64,000 bases of DNA from Batkoa obscura (lineage: Eukaryota > Entomophthoromycota > Entomophthoromycetes > Entomophthorales > Batkoaceae), in contig JASVEC010000028.1 in assembly GCA_030770535.1 (NCBI GenBank), positions 372,001 through 436,000 of the forward strand, read 5' to 3'. The notes below the pieces were generated by a model that made no database searches, was not told where the DNA came from, and worked only from the letters and a program-made list of their open reading frames with translations. Position numbers and translations under genes: made by a program. Positions 11,835 to 26,039 of this stretch are shown piece after piece (the stretch's first letter is position 1; each line of letters starts with the position of its first letter).

Positions 11835-12286
11835 CAAGTTAATTTTATTATAAATAATTAAAAAACCTTTATTTATTTTTTTAAAATATCAAATTTCATA
11901 TAAAAATGTTTTTTTTAGTTTTATTACTTTTTTCATTTTTATATTCATTAGCTAAATGAATTATTTTATTAATAAAAACTAATAACTTTTATTATTATAA
12001 AATTAAATGAATATTTTTTTAAGCAATATATTATAGCTATTTTTAAATAAATACTAAAAAATAAGTTTATAATAATAATACTATTTACTTATTTTGTATG
12101 ATAAATATAAAATAGTCTTTAAAATATAAATTCATTATTGTTATTATTATTAAAGCAATAAACAATAAAACTATAAATTTATATTATAAAGCATTAAAGT
12201 TTTATAAAAAAGTTTCTATTATACTAGATAAAATATTTCAAAAAGAACTTTGTAATATTTAATAAAATAATTTTTTTAGCAGTATA

Positions 12287-12309
12287 TGCGCCCACCGCGG
12301 ATTGAACGC

Positions 12310-12353
<44 letters not shown>

Positions 12354-12359
12354 AGCCGC
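12287..12359 (-). tRNA. tRNA-Phe (GAA)
   Basis: A complete 73-base cloverleaf on the minus strand without intron: acceptor GCGGCTA, D arm GCTC-AGTTGGGA-GAGC, anticodon stem TCAGA/TCTGA around loop CTGAAGA (anticodon GAA), variable AGGTC, T arm CCGCG-TTCAATC-CGCGG, 3' strand TGGGCGC and discriminator A. The A and B boxes are canonical. One acceptor pair (4-69) is G-G and one (6-67) is U-G, slightly weaker than usual. T-rich tracts follow on the minus strand below 12280, suitable as a Pol III terminator. Confidence 0.95.
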
Positions 12360-12761
12360 AAATTTGAATTAGCATTTTACTTAACAAAACAATAATAATA
12401 TTATTACTTTAAAACAGAATTGGTACAAAATAAATCAATAAACCTAGAGTTCAATGGGTAAACTTTCAATCCAATAGTCACTAAAACGTCAACAAGAATT
12501 CAAATGAAAATTCCAGTGATTAATTGGTGCTAGAGAATAGCCAAACTTTAGAACATTTAGAATGTTGATGTAGAGTGTAGCCAATAAAAGGGTAAGGCGT
12601 CAATAAAATTAACGAATTGGCAAAAGATATGCTAAAATTTGATGAATGATGCGAAATAAGCTATTATTCTAAAATAGAAACTTGATATCAAAAAGACATT
12701 AAACATTTCTCAAGTTTATTTAGTTTTTATTATTATCATTCAGTAGTTGTCTTTTATAAAA
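12360..12761. other. Spacer between tRNA-Phe and PTM1-like gene
   Basis: About 400 bases serving as 5' flank of both units. No coding frame seen. Confidence 0.5.
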
Positions 12762-14515
12762 ATGATTAATAAATTGCTTTATTTTCTATTGATCTTTTTC
12801 AATCTTCATACTTATTTAGCTAACTTTGAAAATTTGGTAAGTTTTCTTATTGAAATTCTTTTTACCTTGTACCACCCCTCCCTTTTATCTCATCAAAAGT
12901 AATTTCCTTGTTTTATAGTATCCCGGCGAACTTCGATGCAGTGGAGTCTATGGAAAAGACCAATTTCCAAGTGGCGAACAAGCGTCTATTAAGTTAAGTA
13001 TCAAACCTAAATTTAAAGATAGTTCTAAAGAAGGAGATCAAGACTTAAGTGCGCATATTGGACTTGCTTTTTTTGATTTTATGGATTTCAATAGTTTTGG
13101 ACTTCCATTGAGTGATGATCCATTGGTAAGATCTTAAAATTAATTTAAAATTATTTTTAATGTTGATTTTAAAGGGAGAAAGAAAATATTTATGTGATAA
13201 TACAGCTATTGATTTAAATTTGTGTAAAAAAGAAAATTTAGGCAAATATATTATTAATAATCCAGAAAACAAAACAACTAGTATACAAGCCCAATATATA
13301 TTAATAAATAAAGAGAATAAATTCACAGCAGAAGGAAGCTATTTTATTAATGAAACTGGATATAAATGTGTCACGGCTGATATTATTAATTTAAATTCTA
13401 AAAATGAACCCAATCCAGAAGATTTATTTATTGATTTTTTGGGGTTAATAGAATGGAATAATCCATATGGTAAATTACCAGCAAGTGAACATCCCAAATT
13501 AGTATTTTATGGGGTACTTAGTTTAGTTTATGTAGTATTTTCTTTAATTTGGGCTTTTTTATTATATAAATATTGGCAAGATTTATTACCTATTCAACAT
13601 TATATTACAGGTGTATTGATCTTTTTAATTGCAGAAATGAGTGCTAATTATGGTTATTTGGATAATTTTAATCAAAGCGGTAAATCCAATTATCCATTAT
13701 TAGTATTAGTAGTTATCTTAGATGCTGGTAGAAATTCATTATGTTTTTTTATTTTATTAATTGTCTCGCTTGGTTATGGAGTTATTAAACCTACTTTGGG
13801 TAAGTTTATATATAATTTATTTATTTTATGGAATTAATTTATTCAATATTATTTATTAGGTAAAACTATGTTAAAATGTCAATTATTAACATTAATTCAT
13901 TTCTTATGTGGTTGTTTATATGGTGCTGGTGCAATGTTATCTAATCCTGATAGAGTGGATTCTTATATATTATTATTTGTTTTACCATTATCAATAAGCA
14001 TGACTGCCTTTTATGTCTGGATATTACAAGGAATGGCAGCTACTATATTAACATTAGAACAACGACAACAACCAATCAAATTAAAAATGTTTTTAAGATT
14101 AAGATATACAATTGGTGGCTCAATATTATTATTATTAATGTATTTTATTGCTAATGGATTATTTTTTAATAAAAGTAGTGAGAAATCATTTATTAATGAT
14201 CAATGGCAAAATCGTTGGTTTTTAACAGACGGTTGGTTAGCTGTATTATTTTTAGTAATATTTACAGGTATTATGGTTTTATGGAGGCCAACCCCTAATA
14301 ATCAAAAATATGGTTTACAAGAATTGGCACAAGATGAATCAGCTGCTGATGCTTTGGATTTAGAACAAAGAATTCAATCGGAAGATAGAGGAAATAATAA
14401 TAATAATAATATGGAAGATAATAATAAAATTATTCCAGCTCATTTAGATGGTGGAGTAAATATATTTGATATTGGTGCAGATGATGAAGATGATGAAGAA
14501 AATAAGCAAAGATAA
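12762..14515 (+). CDS. PTM1/GPR107-like seven-transmembrane GOST protein
   Basis: Four exons (12762-12836, 12919-13125, 13175-13799, 13860-14515) with matching phases give 520 residues. A signal peptide (MINKLLYFLLIFFNLHTYLA) leads into a luminal region starting YPGELRCSGVYGKDQFPSGE, with cysteines. Then comes a seven-helix block beginning near HPKLVFYGVLSLVYVVFSLIW, with the family-like stretch QHYITGVLIFLIAEM ... DAGRNSLCFFILLIVSLGYGVIKPTLG. This is the lung-seven-transmembrane/GOST family (PTM1 in yeast, GPR107/108 in animals), Golgi and endosome proteins thought to act in trafficking. The C-tail is acidic and polar, with an asparagine run and an EDDDEE-like stretch. Length is normal for the family. 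Confidence 0.88.
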
Positions 14516-14551
14516 ATAAAATTTATTATAAAAAATATTTTGAAAAAGATG

Positions 14552-14579
14552 ATTTTATTTTATTTTATTTTATTTTATT

Positions 14580-14584
<5 letters not shown>
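14552..14584 (+). repeat. (ATTTT)n microsatellite
   Basis: A run of five-base ATTTT units just after the PTM1-like stop, ending against the last exon of the convergent SAD1 gene. Confidence 0.85.
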
Positions 14585-16996
<2,412 letters not shown>

Positions 16997-17189
16997 TGTA
17001 ATTTAATTTTTACTAATATAATGAAACAAACAAAATTCAATTCCAAAAAAGAAGATAAAAAAAAATTCAAACTTGATTTTTTTGAATAAAAAAACTTAAT
17101 TTCATCAATTCATTATTTTTTGATATTCTTTTATCAATTCAACATTAAAGATATTTAAAAAATAAACATTCAATAAAAATAATTAAACT
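16997..17189. promoter_or_regulatory. Divergent promoter SAD1 / CDC31
   Basis: 193 bases between the two start codons, rich in A and T tracts, no TATA box that I would single out. Both genes must draw their core promoters from it. Confidence 0.5.
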
Positions 17190-17818
17190 ATGAATTTTAA
17201 TAATATCAATTTTAACCAAACACAACGTCGTTTAACTGAAGAGGAAAAAAAAGAAATTATTCAAGTATTCGAAATGTTTGATATTGATAAAGATAATTAT
17301 TTAGATATTTATCAATTTGGTGTAAGTAAATTATTATTATTATTATTGTATTTAATAAATCCTTTCTATACCCTCATTCACATCACATTCAACTAACTAA
17401 TATACTCTAACTCCTTTAATTATTAAATTTCAATTTAATTTTATTAATAATTGAATTCTTTTCTTAGATTGCTCATCGAGCACTTGGTTTCGAATTAACA
17501 AAGCCTGAACTATTTTCCTTATCACAAAACTCTTCTATTTTTGAAAATGGTAAAATTCCACTTTCTAAATTTAAAAATTATATGGAAAACAAATTAATCT
17601 CAAGACGTCCTGAAGAAGAAATTTCAGCTGCATTTAAATTATTTGATATTGATAATAAAGGTAAAGTAACTGTCGATAATTTAAAGAGAATTGCTCAAGA
17701 GTTAGGGGAAGATATTGCTGAAGATGAATTGGAAGCTATGGTATTGGAATTTGATTTAGATGGCGATAGAGGTATCAATGAAAATGAATTTTTTAATATT
17801 ATGAGGGCTGCTTATTAA
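17190..17818 (+). CDS. CDC31: Centrin
   Basis: Two exons (17190-17321, 17468-17818) give 160 residues, the usual centrin length. After a short N-terminus, RRLTEEEKKEIIQVFEMFDI opens EF-hand 1 (DIDKDNYLDIYQ). The signature IAHRALGFELTKPEL, the second pair (EISAAFKLFDIDNKGKVTVDNLKRIAQELGE) and EF-hand 4 (DLDGDRGINENE) identify centrin/Cdc31. Only EF-hand 4 keeps a full set of calcium ligands; hand 1 ends in Gln and hand 3 in Asn where Glu is normal, so one high-affinity site is likely. Centrins act at spindle-pole bodies or basal bodies, in TREX-2 mRNA export and in nucleotide excision repair. The 3' end faces IWS1 with about 105 bases between stops. Confidence 0.95.
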
Positions 17819-17924
17819 TTTTAATTTATTAAATTAAAATAATTTATAATATATAAATAAACATAGTAGTTGATTTCAATTTTTATTTATTTAAAAAAAT
17901 TCCACATTCATATTCTACTTTACT

Positions 17925-19113
17925 TTAACGTCTACTACGATTATCCCTTTTAAGTTTACTCATTGTTTTCATTAGATTCGCTTGTTTATTACTCATTTGT
18001 TTTTTATTATTATTTTCAGGAACTCTATCATGTTGATTAGCATTTCTCATTTGCATACGAAATTTTTGATAGGAACCACTTTGACGAATAATATTCTGAG
18101 TCCATTTACTTACTAAAGATTTAGCTTGTTTTTGAACTTCTTTAGTAATCCGTGGACATATGGAATAAAACTTAATAATTCTCCCTAAATATGAGTTACG
18201 TAAAAACTCATTAGTGATTGGCATTTGTTCCAATAAACTAATTAATTCAATTTGGATATTTAAAATCGGTAGACTACCATCTGGATATGGTTCAAGAAAA
18301 TTACGTACTTCTTCTAATATACCAATTTCTAAAAGGGAATTATGATTATAGGTTCTATTAAGAAAATTAAAGTTAATTATTTTTAAATTGACTAAATGAA
18401 TTTTATTACTTCTTCATAATTTGTACTACCTTTGGTAAACAACTTAATTTATTTAATGCCGGTACACCTGCTTTAAAATCACTATTATCAGCATCTAAAG
18501 CAGCTCTCATTAATTTTTGTAATTCATCCGCTTCTCTATCCGCTTCTTCTTCTCTTTCCTTTTTTATTTTAGTACATTAGTAAAAATGAATTAAAAATAA
18601 AGATTAACAACTTACATATTGTAATGTTCTTTTACTTGATTTTTTAGGTTTACTTATTTCACCTTCTTCACCTTGTTGATTGGATTTATTTCGCTTCTTT
18701 TTTCCTTTTGGTTTGGGTAAATCTTCTTCTAACTCAGACAAATCTTCTTCTCGAATACCAGACTCGGGTATAACTTCAGTTTGTGGTTTACTTAATTTTT
18801 ACTTTAGTAAAAAAATAGATTAAATTTATATTATTTTATAACTTACTTATTTTTCAATAGATCAAAAGTAGGATCATAATCAACATCTTCTTCTATTATG
18901 TTGAGTTAATTAAATTGGATTTTAAATTTGTTGGAATTTACCTTCTTGTTGTGCTACTACTTGTGTTGGTTCATAATCTTCATCTTGTTGAGTTTCTAAA
19001 TTAGTTTCAACTTCTTGATCTGGGTCATATTCTTCTTGATCATAATCTGATATACTTATTATCTAATATATTATCTACTATTTAAATTTAAAATTACCGT
19101 TCTTATCACTCAT
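17925..19113 (-). CDS. SPN1: IWS1/SPN1 transcription elongation factor
   Basis: A multi-exon minus-strand gene starting at ATG 19113 (MSDKNG). The N-terminal third is acidic and disordered (DYDQEEYDPDQEVETNLE; ELEEDLPKPKGKKKRNK). The C-terminal third is the conserved TFIIS N-terminal-like domain: ELQKLMRAALDADN, GVPALNKLSCLPKVV, LEPYPDGSLPILNIQIELI, ITNEFLRNSYLGRIIKFYS and QAKSLVSKWTQ, ending in a basic tail (KLKRDNRSRR). Iws1/Spn1 binds Spt6 and RNA polymerase II during elongation and links it to chromatin and mRNA processing. Introns are about 45-60 bases. Confidence 0.92.
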
Positions 19114-19285
19114 TTTTATAAAATAAAAATAAAAAAAGATAAAAAAAATAAAAAAGTGAATTTTGAATTTTGAATTTTTATACAAAAATACGTACTAAAA
19201 ATAATGTTTATTGAAATAAAAATCTTCTTAGGTTGAAAATTTAAAAAAATGCCTTTTAAAATAAGCTTTATTTATAAAATAAAAA

Positions 19286-22200
19286 TTAATTTTTATCCAA
19301 CCATTCTAAAAAAGTAGTTTTTCGTTCTGATGCCTTTTGTTTATGATTTGGAGATGATAAATAGGAATTGATTTTAATATCTTTTTTTACTTCACTATTC
19401 TTAACTATCTCTTTCTCTTTCGTTGCTTCATTATATTTAACTACTTCCTCATCCTCTGTTACTTGGTTAGGTCTTGTTGTTTCATGTTTTAAGTTTTCAC
19501 TCTCTTTATTTAGTAAAAACTCATCAAGGCTACCACTATTACTACTAACGATTTCCTATTAAAAATATTAATATTTTAAACATAAAAATATATTTAAAAT
19601 ATTTAAAAATATACTTGGATCGAACTATTTAAAATAATCTTATTTTCGATATCAACTCCATCTTAATAAAAATAAAATATTTATATAATATAATAATAAA
19701 ATAATATTACTATAATCTTCATAAAGTAATTGAATACAAACAATTTCATTTTCATATTGTGGTTCAATAGTTAATTGAATGGCTTTATTATTTTTAAGTT
19801 TTTTAATACTAAATAAATATAATAAATGATCATATTTCAATAGTTTGATTAAATTACCTTTCTTTAATATGATAAATTAAGCGTTTATCACTTGATACTA
19901 TTATATGTGTATTGATGGAATAATTTCCTTTTTTTTCTTTAACTTTTTCACTATTAATTATTTCTGGTATAATCATTAACTTTGCCTTTGATGTTTTTGG
20001 GTATTCTTCAATCTAAATAATAATATTAATTTATTTACAAAACGAAATTAGTAATACTTTTGTAACTTGAAGATTAAATTTTGGTACTTGTTTAGCAGTT
20101 TCTATTAGCTATTTTAATTATGTTAATTGTACTTAAATTATCCTATTTTTTACTTGTTTCCCGAAAGGTGGATTTCTATTTAATTTCTACATAATATTTA
20201 GTAACATCAAAATATTTAACTATTATTTACCAATTCAATTCTTTCAGGTGTTGTTGAAGATAAATCATTCAAATTTTTAATTCCAATAGCATGTAGAGAC
20301 GTTGCATATTTTAATCCTAAAATATGTAAGTATGAAATGTGCTCTATAGAAATACCTATTTTTTCCAATTGAATTAAATTATATGGGCTATCTTCCCAAA
20401 GCTTCAAACTCATTGCTCTTAACCTTAAAAAATAAGTAAAAACTAGATTATTTAGTTAAATAATACAATTTGATTGAATTTTTTAGAGATATAGCATCTT
20501 TTAAATAATGTGCTATATCAATGATTCCTTTGTAGTATTAAATAACAAATATCTTCAATAGCATTGGTATTTTTACCTTTACATATTCTCTTACTTGAAA
20601 ATAAAATTGAATTTATTTCCGAAACTAGATTTGGATTGACTTTATAGTTAATCAAACTTACGTTCCCAATTGTACACTATTAATGAGTTATAACAATAAA
20701 TATGTTTATCAAATTTACCTGAATAATTAAATTAACTTTCTGATTAATCGTTTTTACTTTAGGTGGTTTTTCATTACTGATTTTATATTTTATTGCTGGA
20801 TTTTTAATATGTTCATTTAGATGTTTCTTTTCACCTTGACTAAATCGATACTCATTAAATTCTTCTGATAGTGATAAAATTTCCAACTACAAATTATTAA
20901 ACAAATATTTAAAAATATTAAAGATTACTAAATGTTGTATAGAACTATAGTTGAGCATATTTCTTATATTTAATATTGTTTGAAAACGTAAATAATTATT
21001 TGACATTGTAAACCCTATTTCTATTTACTTTTAATTTATGTCATTTCAATAACATTCTAACTAACCAGTGGGACACAATAAAGTCCCCGCCTTGTTTAAT
21101 TCAATCAAATTATTTTCCTTCAGTTTATTTAAATATTTTGTTAATATGACTATATTATTAGTAGATATGTATTATAAATAAATTAATACTTTCTAATTTT
21201 TTATTAGGCGGAATATCATGGTTTTGATCTTCTAACTTATAATAAGCTGTATTTTCTTGAATCCTTACATACAAAAAAGTTGTTTTGAGCCTAAAGTATT
21301 ATTAGATACTACATGTATCAGAGTTATCTATACCATTCAATTGCATCACTTTCGGTTCGAATCTTTCCTAAACAAAATTCTGCATTTAAATGTTCTATCA
21401 AGTTTTCATGTAATCTTTATTCCATTAAATAAGGCTTAAAGTATAAATTGATATATTTTTACCTGCTTTCAATACATTTTGATCCTTCTAGAAATGCATT
21501 ATAATTTTCTACATTTGTAAGCTCTGTCATAATAACAGCTACGCCAAAAGAGTCATACTGTGGCCTTCCAGCTCTTCCAATCATCTGTAGTATATCAATA
21601 GCCGAATACTCATTAAACTGAGAATTAATATAACCTATTATGATTAATATAGCTCAAATAGAATATATATACCCTTAGTAGATTTGATTATGACTAGATG
21701 GGCAGGGAGATTAACCTATGATATTATTCAAAAAAAGGAAATAAAAAAGAAAAATAATACCCCAACAGAGAGGGTTGAGGTTGCGCCTATGAATATTATA
21801 TTAAAATTATCATTTATAATAAGATGACTTACAAAGTGCATGAATGAATTTTTCAATAAATAAATTCTCTACAATTTTCCTATCTCCATAACTTAAACCT
21901 GCATGATGAAATGCAACTCCATTTGATATTAATTCTAACATATTATTATAGTGCTTCTTAAATAAAATCCCTTTACCTTTTAACTTTTTGTCATGAATCT
22001 TATTTATCATATAGCCTAATCTAAATATTATTAATAACTTGATTTGTTATTTAAAAAATACGATGAGTTTCTCTGATTAAATTTAAAATACGATTTCGAT
22101 AAATACCCTGCTGCATTTAAAGCAGATTTTCTTGTACTACAAAACTAAAAACATTATAAATGAGTGATATAATACTTTAAACCTACAATTAAAGTGGGTT

Positions 22201-23524
22201 CTCCATCTGAGTATTTTTTAATAACATCAGGTAACCTAAATACTATTAATAATACTCAAATGAATATTGATTGTTTAACTTATAATCTAAGTTTTTATCA
22301 AATATAAAATCATTTTTTGAGTTTTTTGGGTATCCAAGAACTTCTTTAATTAAAGGTACTGGTCGATATTCATCACCAAAAGCTTTAACACTAGTTAATC
22401 TTGTTTCTGAATTCGGAACATAATAACTCAGCCAATTAGCAATAGAATTGAGATTTGGTATAGTTGCTGAAACAACAATAGTTCGAGGATTGTATTTCAT
22501 AATCTTAGTTCTACTAACCTAGAATCAATTAGATATCATTCAATTAACAACTACATACAATAGCCTCCAAGGTTGGACCTCGTTTTTCATTCAAAAGGTG
22601 AATTTCATCTATCTTGAAATAACTCAGTAAACGTTTAAATAAATAAAACTACAAGAAAAAGCTGTATATATTCCATCCATGGATTATTTATTCTAAAAAT
22701 TAGAATGTATTTTATTTACATAGCAAGAATTACTTCTTTCTAGAAACTGAATCCCATTTTTCAGGAGTTGAAATACTAAAGGTTTCAATTAGTTTAGATC
22801 TTAAAAGTAAATTTACATTAGGCCATAATCACTTCTCATATCCAAATCTTCATAGACGTCACCAGTAAATTCGTAACCTAAAAAAGAGTTATATTCTTAT
22901 TTTAAAATAGGATAGTACAATTGATCCCAAGTTTGGTAAACTTCATTTTCCAATCATTGATTTTTTCAGAGCATAAGGCCTTATAAAACATAAGCATGTA
23001 TGAAATAAGAGTTTGTCATTTACTTTTGTTGGTGCTATATAGACAGCATAAAACTTATTATAAATAGATAACGCCTTGACTATAGCTAGTTCAAATATAA
23101 CTGTTTTTCCAGACCCAGTAGGAGCTTAATTGCCTTAGATTTATGATGAAGATGAAAATACAATGTACCATTAACTACTACATTATGGTTTGTATTCATG
23201 ATCTAAAATAGTTACAAGGGGAATAAAAACTATAAACTATTTACAACTTCAAAACATTCAGATTGCATCCTATTGAAGTACTGAAAGGGAAAACATGGAT
23301 CATAATGATGACCTAAACAGTAAAATAAAATAATAAAGGTAAGCTAACAAAAAAACCTAATTCAGATGGCTGACGTAAGCCTGAAACATTTGAACTTTGA
23401 TCAAATAAAGACCCTCTAAAAAAGTTAATATGTAAAAGTAAACTAGCAAAAGGTACTGATTTTTATTATAGTTGTTTATTAGATGATGATTTTTTGTCTT
23501 TTGCTTTTTAATCGGTTTTGACAT
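19286..23524 (-). CDS. HFM1: Meiotic DNA helicase HFM1/MER3
   Basis: A long minus-strand gene of many small exons, starting at ATG 23524 (MSKPIKKQKTKNHH; the first intron joins at NKNQ-GSLFDQSS). Superfamily 2 Ski2-like motifs appear in order: APTGSGKT (motif I, near 23110), IDEIHLLNEKRGPTLEA (motif II, near 22580), VSATIPN (motif III), HHAGLSYGDRK (motif IV region), TSTLSVGVNLPAH (motif V, partly on a 26-base exon near 21765-21790) and QMIGRAGRPQYD (motif VI). LHENLIEHLNAEF, the winged helix and a Sec63-like helix-hairpin region (ILGLKYATSLHAIGIKNLNDLSS) follow; the tail is acidic/polar. FGDEYRPVPLIKEVLGYP is specific to the HFM1/MER3 branch. Mer3 promotes crossover formation by extending and stabilising meiotic joint molecules. 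Motifs all look intact, so meiotic capacity is suggested. Confidence 0.9.
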
Positions 23525-23868
23525 TATTTTTTATAAATAAAAGCATAGAAGTAAACTTATTTCCTATTTATATCATACTTAACTAAGCACTGGGATACTT
23601 CAAAATTATGCATTTTTTTAAAACCAAGCAATCCAAAAAATATTATACCATTCCACATAGTTATCCCATATTATGTAGCTCAACCTATATCCTAATAAAA
23701 TCAATCTATTTCTACAAGATTTAACCTTAACATTAATATTATTTAAAAATAAAAAACCATGCATTATAAAATAGACATAAAGCTTAAATTAACTAATTGA
23801 ACGTTAAATATTTATAGAGCCCATATTTCAATAAATTACCTACTTTTAATTTATTTTAAAGGGTCGGT
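23525..23868. other. Spacer between eS17 stop and HFM1 start
   Basis: 344 bases containing the 3' flank of eS17 and the promoter of HFM1 (same strand). No other feature seen. Confidence 0.5.
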
Positions 23869-24604
23869 TTAAACACGACGACGGTTGTTTTGACGGCGAG
23901 GGGTACGCTCGTAACCAACAACACCGCTGTTTGAAACGTGTTCGATTTGGGAAACACCTGGGATTTTATCAAAGTTAAGAGATTTAAGAAGATCCTAATA
24001 AAATGGTTGGCTTAAGAAATAAAAAAAAGATATAAAAAAGTACTTGAGTTTCGGCATCGACAGCAATAGTTCCAATGTCAAGAGCAGATACTTCTGGAAC
24101 GTAGTTATCTTTACGTTCACGTTCTTCTTCTTGAAGTTTGAAAGAGATACCACGAACTGGTCCTCTTTGAATACGTTTCATTAAATGGGTGGTGAATCCA
24201 GCAATCTTGTTACGAAGACGCTTGGAAGCAATGATAGCAACTTCACCGCAGATCTTCTTGTTAGTTTGGAAATCTAAAGTAAGACGAGGATAGTACTTTT
24301 CAATAAGTACACGAGAAGCTTTCTTAACAGTCTTAGTACGTACACGACCCTAATTTCCATTTGATTTTAGTTAATTCGATTCAAATTCTTTCGGATTTTC
24401 AAGTTGTGTATCTATAATATTTTTGTGCATGATTCATGTAGGATATTAAGTTGGATGTATACATATATATATTTGATTCCAAATCTTTTTTATGATTTTC
24501 TTCTTTTATATCTTTTTTTATAAATTTAGTTGACTTCGTTGTATCCTTTTATCTCCAATTTTCTATTTTAGATATGCTTTCCATAATGTTTAATATATTA
24601 CCAT
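23869..24604 (-). CDS. RPS17: 40S ribosomal protein eS17 (RPS17)
   Basis: Three exons: the start codon alone (24602-24604), 24044-24349 and 23869-23994, giving 144 residues, normal for eS17. The sequence [20 protein letters not shown], then [50 protein letters not shown] and the C-terminal RRQNNRRRV are diagnostic. The first intron follows ATG immediately (ATG|GTAATA), an arrangement common in fungal ribosomal-protein genes. Its exons have clearly higher GC and a narrower codon choice than those of neighbours, consistent with strong expression. Head-to-head with MED6. Confidence 0.95.
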
Positions 24605-24866
24605 ATTGATGACTTAGGTTTCCTTTAAACGTTTAATGGAGAGGAGGATATAAAGGCCCAATGGCTAGTCACAGAAAAAGAACGCTTCTTCGATCAATCT
24701 CGATTTCTATTTGTTAATTTATTTTTTTAGGTAAGTTTTGGCTTTGTTAATGATTTAACTGGCTTTACAAAATTATAAAAAGTACACAGTGTAGCTGATT
24801 GGCTTAATTTTTCCATTTCATTTCAAATATTAAATAACTTTTATTTATTTTTTATTTATTTTAATA
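24605..24866. promoter_or_regulatory. Divergent promoter eS17 / MED6
   Basis: 262 bases separate the start codons. The eS17 side has a comparatively GC-rich patch (AGGCCCAATGGCTAGTCAC-like, near 24655-24675), a plausible activator site for ribosomal-protein genes; the MED6 side is T-rich. Confidence 0.45.
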
Positions 24867-26039
24867 ATGGATCAAGATTTAACTGGGATTGAATGGAGAT
24901 ATTCTGAATGGCTTGCTGTAATACAATAACTATTTCAATTTAAAGAATCTAAATTAAACAAGGCTCATGGCTTAAACTCTGATAATGTCTTGGAGTATTT
25001 CAGTATGTCCCCGTTTTGGGATTCAACTTCTAATAATGCTGTGTTAAAAATGCAAACCAGTTTCAGTGGACATGAAGAAACTAAATCCACTTTAAAGTAA
25101 AAACTATCTAATGTTAACTAACACCATGCTAAACTGTTTAAGAAATATGGTAGGAGTTGAGTTTGAAATAGTAAAAGACCGTAGCCCTAATTTATACGTT
25201 ATTCAAAAACAACAACGTACTTCACCAACTGAAGGTATTGATTAGTCATTATAATAATATTATCTAAAAAATTAGTATTTCCTATATCTATGTATTATGT
25301 TCTTAATGGGAATATATATCAAGCACCAAATCTTTATAAAATATTAGCAACAAGAATGGTAATTTGAATCAAAATGCTCAAATAGTTACTAAATTTATTC
25401 AGGTAACTATGGTCAATCATTTGCATAGTAGTTTCAAGGATTTATGTAAATTTGCTGAATATCATCCAACTGGAAGATATAGATGGAAAATAAATCCACC
25501 TAAAGAGGAAGAGAAAGGTATATTATAACATGTATATTTATATATGTTCATAATACATCTATAGAAGCAGAGAAAGAAAACGAAAACGAAACAGAAACGG
25601 TAGAAATACAAAAAGTCTACGATTTTCAAAGCTGTATTAATCGAGCCTTTGCTGTTGATGGTATGGGAAAAATCCCACCAAAAGAAGCAATGAATAAAAA
25701 AGAAAATATGAAACAAGCAAGACTTCTAGAGGCTAAAGGTTATGTACAAAAAGTAAGCTTTTGTTATTCTAAGTATTTATATCTTAATCATGACTTTAGA
25801 TCAATGAAGAAAGAAAGGCTGCAAGTATAGTTTTTGATAACTTTAACGATATCGTACTAATTTTGTAGTGAAATCCCAAGCGTCTACACCAGCTGGTGAA
25901 GGCGGGAAAAGGCGTAGGGGCGATGGTTCAGGCAAGAAAAAAAAGAAGTGTAAGATATTAGCTTGACATTTACGTTCCAAAAGCATAATTAATATTTATT
26001 TATAATTTAATAGCAAGACGCAGCACACCAGCTCTTTAA
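24867..26039 (+). CDS. MED6: Mediator complex subunit 6
   Basis: Nine exons with consistent phases (24867-24917, 24963-25096, 25143-25234, 25276-25358, 25403-25517, 25565-25752, 25800-25824, 25869-25949, 26014-26039) give 264 residues. The MED6 core is clear: IEWRYSEWLA, NSDNVLEYFSMSPFWDSTSN, NMVGVEFEIVKDRSPNLYVI, QKQQRTSPTEVFPISMYYVL and NGNIYQAPNLYKILATRM, then HSSFKDLCKFAEYHPTGRY. A Glu-rich and a Lys-rich C-terminal region (GKRRRGDGSGKKKKKSRRS) follow. MED6 sits in the Mediator head and is needed for RNA polymerase II activation. Introns are 41-64 bases; stops in the raw sequence fall inside introns. The penultimate acceptor choices were made by frame and homology. Confidence 0.9.

Larger units (their letters stand above)
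8760..12286. other. Repeat-rich island without genes
   Basis: Contains three LTR-like repeats and three complete MITEs, one nested inside an LTR-like repeat. The rest is AT-rich sequence without supported coding frames. Confidence 0.7.

Noticed and set aside
19368-19562. Ser/Leu/Phe-rich plus-strand frame
   Set aside because: Antisense of the acidic C-terminal region of HFM1.
21257-21439. Plus-strand 60-codon frame
   Set aside because: Antisense of the HFM1 EHLNAEF region and an adjoining intron.
24867-25261. MED6 seemed to contain several in-frame stops, suggesting a pseudogene
   Set aside because: All stops fall in 41-64-base introns with GT donors and AG acceptors; joined exons restore the MED6 core without a break.
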